Positions 60,975-64,000 of a DNA stretch of 64,000 nt are shown here, piece after piece (the stretch's first letter is position 1; each line of letters begins with the position of its first letter). This stretch comes from Methylobacterium sp. WSM2598. GTDB lineage: Bacteria; Pseudomonadota; Alphaproteobacteria; Rhizobiales; Beijerinckiaceae. The notes beneath the pieces were generated by a model that made no database searches, was not told the origin of the DNA, and worked only from the letters and a program-made list of their open reading frames with translations. The position numbers and the translations under genes are program-made. Where the stretch lies: positions 2,009,985 through 2,073,984 of the forward strand of contig NZ_KB900609.1 of assembly GCF_000379105.1 (NCBI RefSeq), read 5' to 3'.

Positions 60975-61166
60975 AGGGGTGCCACGAGAAAGGAGGCCAG
61001 CAGGCTGTCGTCAATCGTTGAAATCGAACAGCTAGGAACATTGCTAATGGATCTTGTTTCGCTGCACTGGCGGTTGCTGGCCGGCTTTGATGTGCAGTGA
61101 CCACGCTGCATGTTGCCGGGACCTTATTCCGGTCGCGTGATCACACCCGTATAGTCCTTTGAATGC

Positions 61167-61793
61167 TTAGACATTAGAGCTGAAGACCTCGAGCCATCGC
61201 TCAGTCGGCTGCGCGCCGGAGACCGCCCATTTGCGGTCCACGATGAAGAACGGCACGCCGGTGACGTGCATCTCGGCGGCCTGTTGCTCGACGTGCTCCA
61301 CGGACTGCCCGAGTTGCTCGCTGTTGAGTGCCTCGACAACGGGGGCCTGATCGAGGCCTGCCGCTACCCCGACGTTGAGGAGCTCATCGGGGTCGCCAAC
61401 GTCTCGGCCTTGTTCAAAGTAGGCGCGGAACAGGGCGTCTACCACCGCTCCCGCTCGTCCGCGCTGCGTGGCGAACGCGATCAGCATGTGGGCACGTCGC
61501 GTGTTCGGGGTCCGGTGCATCCGCTCGAAGGCGAAGTTGATGCCCTCCTGCAGTCCAAGCTCCGCCATCTGCGCGTCGAGCTGCGCGCTGCGCTCGGCCC
61601 CGAACTTCCGGGCGCGGTAGAGGGCGCGCTCCATGCCCTCGACCGGCATGTCCGGGTTCAGCTCGAACGGCAGCCACTCGACTGCGCTGGTCTCGCGCAG
61701 CCCGAGCTGATCGAGGGCGCGTTCGAGCCGGCGCTTGCCGAGGTAGCACCACGGGCAGATCACGTCGGAGAACACGGAGATCGTCAACGGCAT
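61167..61793 (-). CDS. DsbA-family (FrnE-like) thiol oxidoreductase
   Basis: The 208-aa product starts MPLTISVFSDVICPWCYLGK, with the CPWC active site at residues 13-16 and no signal peptide, so it is cytoplasmic. Further features are ELNPDMPVEGM, NTRRAHMLIAFA, the cis-Pro loop VTGVPFFIVDRKWAVSGAQP, which together match the FrnE/2-hydroxychromene-2-carboxylate isomerase-like DsbA group. The start at 61793 is chosen to put the first strand at the N-terminus; 61820 adds only Ser-rich residues. Confidence 0.9.
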   Translation of the reverse strand: MPLTISVFSDVICPWCYLGKRRLERALDQLGLRETSAVEWLPFELNPDMPVEGMERALYRARKFGAERSAQLDAQMAELGLQEGINFAFERMHRTPNTRRAHMLIAFATQRGRAGAVVDALFRAYFEQGRDVGDPDELLNVGVAAGLDQAPVVEALNSEQLGQSVEHVEQQAAEMHVTGVPFFIVDRKWAVSGAQPTERWLEVFSSNV

Positions 61794-61891
61794 GGGCGTG
61801 CTCCTGCTCGACGAGGACATGGCCGATCCTGCGCTTGGAGACCAGTCTCACCTTCCCTGCAGTGTGGGCCCTGCGCAGCATGGGCTGGGAG

Positions 61892-61938
61892 CGTCGCTGG
61901 ACGGCTTGGCGGTGTCGAGAGCTGGGTGAGTAGCTGCC
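61892..61938. repeat. Imperfect direct repeat, copy 1
   Basis: cgtcgctggacggcttggcggt followed by gtcgagagctgggtgagtagctg. It matches 62541-62586 with a few changes. The stretch 61794-62094 holds no supported gene. Confidence 0.55.
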
Positions 61939-62094
61939 GCTGGAAACGCTCGCCTGTGCCCTTCCCAGCCACATGGTCGTGCTGGTCCATCTCCGCGACC
62001 GGGCTGTCGGTGCTCCCTCCGCCCTGGATTGGCTCGATCCACCTTCGGGCCGCGCACTGCCGGGGCCCCGTGCTGGTGATCTCCTGGTCGGTGT

Positions 62095-62247
62095 ATGACG
62101 GTGGACACGCAGGGCAGCGAGATCGCCATTATCTTGAACGAGGGCGAGCTCCTACTGGGCCACGCCGACGCGGACGGGTCGGTCATCCACCTTAAGAACC
62201 AGGCGCGCCGGGCGATCCTGCTCAACCAGGACGCCGCGCCCGCCTAG
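62095..62247 (+). CDS. 50-aa hypothetical protein
   Basis: The frame from ATG 62095 to TAG 62245-62247 encodes MTVDTQGSEIAIILNEGELL and ends AILLNQDAAPA. It has a beta-hairpin-like pattern and strong GC bias at third positions. No family recognised. It is bracketed by the two direct repeats at 61892 and 62541. Confidence 0.4.
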   Translation: MTVDTQGSEIAIILNEGELLLGHADADGSVIHLKNQARRAILLNQDAAPA

Positions 62248-62540
62248 CTTCTGACAGCGATGCTTGTCCACGACGTCGAGTAGCGCGAGCCCTGGCCCGG
62301 CGAGCGGGTTCACGATCAGGAGGATGGGTTCGGCGGGAACGGCGTGAGCCTCCGCGTAGGTCTAGTTCATGCATGACGACCGCGACTTCCGCGTAGCCGA
62401 GCATCCGCATCTCGGTGGGCGGAGTGCGGGGCAGGGGCATCGAGCTGGTCAGGGGTGGAGCTAGCGATCGCGAAGGATGGTCATCGGGGCCTGCCCGACC
62501 GGCCCCACGATCTGGATGCCCCGTAGAATGGCCAGGGACC

Positions 62541-62586
62541 GTCGCTGAGCGGCTTGGCGGTATCAAGAGCTGGTGAGTAGCTGGCG
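62541..62586. repeat. Imperfect direct repeat, copy 2
   Basis: gtcgctgagcggcttggcggt followed by atcaagagctggtgagtagctg. The region 62248-62738 holds no supported gene. Confidence 0.55.
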
Positions 62587-62738
62587 CGAAGAGCGCCCGC
62601 CAGTGGGCTTCCTGGCGGCTTGGCGCTTTGGGGCCGAGAATTTGCGTTTCTCATGTGAAGCGCCGATGGCCGATCGCTATAGCGAAAATGTGCCGACGAG
62701 TTCGTGCGGCTGCCCCAGACCTGGAAGGACCCCGACAG

Positions 62739-63761
62739 ATGACCGCATCATCTGAACGCACCCCCATGCGCGCCATCGGCGAGCTCGACCCGACCATCAT
62801 GGAGGAGCGCGCCCAGCTCCTCCTGCAGGCCGCCGCCTACATGACCCCTGCCTGCTGGCAGGCTGAGCGCGACGTCGCTCAGACCAAGTGGTTCGACTAC
62901 CGCTTCCTCTCCCCCGTCGAAGCCACGCTCAAGTTCGTGGAGGAGTATCAGAGGGCCTACCGCATACAGTGGAGCCGGAACTTCGAAACCGCTGTTGCGG
63001 CCGACAAGCGTGGCATCGCGTCCGGCGAGCTCTGGCACGATCGGCAGGAGTTCAGCACGTTCTGGAACGCGCGCGTCCACGCTGACACGCTCGGGATGGG
63101 CTACTTCATCTACTGCTACACGAACATGGAGACGGCGGTCCGGCGGGCCAAGCAGACGCGCCTGCTGCGGCCGGGGCAGATGCGCACCGCCGATTGCATC
63201 AAGGCGGTGAAGGAGCGCTGGGAGGAGGAGCTGGTCGGCGCGCGCTGGCTCTCCGAACTGCCGCACTACCGCACCGAGAACTTCTGCGGGCTGCCGGACC
63301 AGCTCGCGCACCAGCAGCACGTCGCACGCACGACCCGCAAGAGGTCGAGCCCGGTGCTCGCCTTGGGTGCGTCCATCGACATGATGCGGGTGCTGCCGGC
63401 CCACGTGGCCGAGGAGTTCTTCGGCGAGGAGCACGTGACCATGGCTCGGGAGCGGGCAATTGGGGGCCCGGACCCGGTCGAGCACGTGCCGGACGAGCAG
63501 CTCATCCCGTCGTGCTTCGGGCTCCCGGCGCCCCTGGAGGTGAACGCTGGCCCGTGTCTTAAGTGCCCGCTCGCCGCGCAGTGTGTGAGGGAGTCGGAGC
63601 GCACGTGCGCCGCGGTCGTGGCACGGTATGGCTCCGATGATCCCCATCGTGCGCACGTCCGGGAGCTGGGTAGGGAACGCGTCCGCAGGTTCCGGGAGAA
63701 GCAGCGGCTCGCACGGGTCGGGGCTGGTGAGGAGGCCGGGAACCTGGACGAGGCAGCGTAA
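62739..63761 (+). CDS. Unrecognised 340-aa protein with C-terminal Cys cluster
   Basis: The start at 62739 gives 340 aa. The N-terminal 230 residues are helical and Trp/Tyr-rich (RDVAQTKWFDYRFLSPVEAT, ELWHDRQEFSTFWNARVHAD). Near residue 282 a four-Cys cluster, CLKCPLAAQCVRESERTC (C-x2-C-x5-C-x7-C), could bind zinc or an iron-sulfur cluster. The C-terminus is basic (LGRERVRRFREKQRLAR), suggesting nucleic-acid binding. No membrane span or signal. I do not recognise the family. It is followed by a 15-bp inverted repeat at 63849-63915. Confidence 0.6.
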   Translation: MTASSERTPMRAIGELDPTIMEERAQLLLQAAAYMTPACWQAERDVAQTKWFDYRFLSPVEATLKFVEEYQRAYRIQWSRNFETAVAADKRGIASGELWHDRQEFSTFWNARVHADTLGMGYFIYCYTNMETAVRRAKQTRLLRPGQMRTADCIKAVKERWEEELVGARWLSELPHYRTENFCGLPDQLAHQQHVARTTRKRSSPVLALGASIDMMRVLPAHVAEEFFGEEHVTMARERAIGGPDPVEHVPDEQLIPSCFGLPAPLEVNAGPCLKCPLAAQCVRESERTCAAVVARYGSDDPHRAHVRELGRERVRRFREKQRLARVGAGEEAGNLDEAA

Positions 63762-63848
63762 GCTACGGGAGGGGCCGGAACCTGATCCGGATCCTCATAG
63801 ACTCTGGCAGGCGGCCTCCGGCGGGAGCCGGAGGGTGTCTCGGAGGCA

Positions 63849-63915
63849 GGTGTAACGCTCTCCATATGGTAGAAACACTTCAAGAGAGTATTCAATAGAA
63901 GGAGAGCGTTACACC
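63849..63915. promoter_or_regulatory. 15-bp perfect inverted repeat around AT-rich DNA
   Basis: ggtgtaacgctctcc (63849-63863) and ggagagcgttacacc (63901-63915) flank a 37-base AT-rich spacer. It may be an operator pair, a terminator for the preceding gene or an element end. The region 63762-64000 otherwise shows no gene. Confidence 0.5.
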
Positions 63916-64000
63916 CTTCCAAGCTTCAGGATGGGAGGCACCGGCTCCGGATAACGGCGTCTCGAAGCTGAAGAAGCTCTGGGCATGAAAGAGGGTCTCG

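Overview
The window is high-GC DNA with strong codon-position bias and looks like a chromosomal or megaplasmid segment of an alphaproteobacterium. It is probably a Methylobacterium-type Rhizobiales member. The grounds are nosRZDFYLX with an alphaproteobacterial NosX, a FixK-type box, a PAS-rich hybrid histidine kinase, TadE/TadG proteins, dodecin and many decayed insertion sequences. The genus is inferred from gene content and style only; no search was run.

Layout. 1-1.2 kb: a decayed FixJ-type regulator and a single-domain response regulator, duplicated in inverted orientation at 39.3-40.0 kb as a 698-bp repeat. 2.0-14.2 kb: a nitrogen-oxide block with nsrR and hmp (NO sensing and detoxification), a ferritin-like diiron protein, and the translationally coupled nosR-nosZ-nosD-nosF-nosY-nosL-nosX operon for N2O reduction. 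A FixK/FNR-type box lies between the diiron gene and nosR. No nir or nor genes are present. 14.3-17 kb: dodecin, IS relics and two small adjacent genes whose products carry double-glycine leader-like N-termini. 17.5-20.7 kb: a hybrid sensor kinase. 21.2-28.5 kb: a peptide ABC importer divergent from a gamma-glutamyltransferase-family gene, probably one gamma-glutamyl-peptide uptake and cleavage module. An IS5-type element abuts the end of ggt, and its transposase is itself interrupted by a 104-bp bipartite palindromic repeat. 29.9-38.6 kb: TadE/TadG-like proteins, ohrR, small secreted or membrane proteins, an RlpA-like protein and two convergent PilZ genes. 40.3-45.5 kb: a diguanylate cyclase, a CPA2 antiporter with a C-terminal stress domain, and an MscS-type channel.

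45.8-57.3 kb is patchy. It holds relics of transketolase and of a flavin-dependent dehydrogenase around a tRNA-Arg(CCG), then PRC-barrel, DUF72 and hemerythrin/DUF2382 proteins, an IS3 element that broke a substrate-binding-protein gene, and a TRAP-type binding protein. 56.7-61.0 kb: an HNH-nuclease gene overlapping a methyltransferase gene. It is cut in two by a 2,628-bp IS21 element with a clean 9-bp target duplication, and removing the IS and one duplicate restores a 342-codon frame. The right end has a DsbA/FrnE protein, an unrecognised 340-aa protein with a Cys cluster, and a 15-bp inverted repeat in AT-rich DNA.

The most interesting items are the mobile bipartite palindromic repeat caught inside a transposase, the double-glycine peptide pair, the IS21-split HNH/methyltransferase operon, the 698-bp inverted duplication and the diiron gene sharing the nosR control region.
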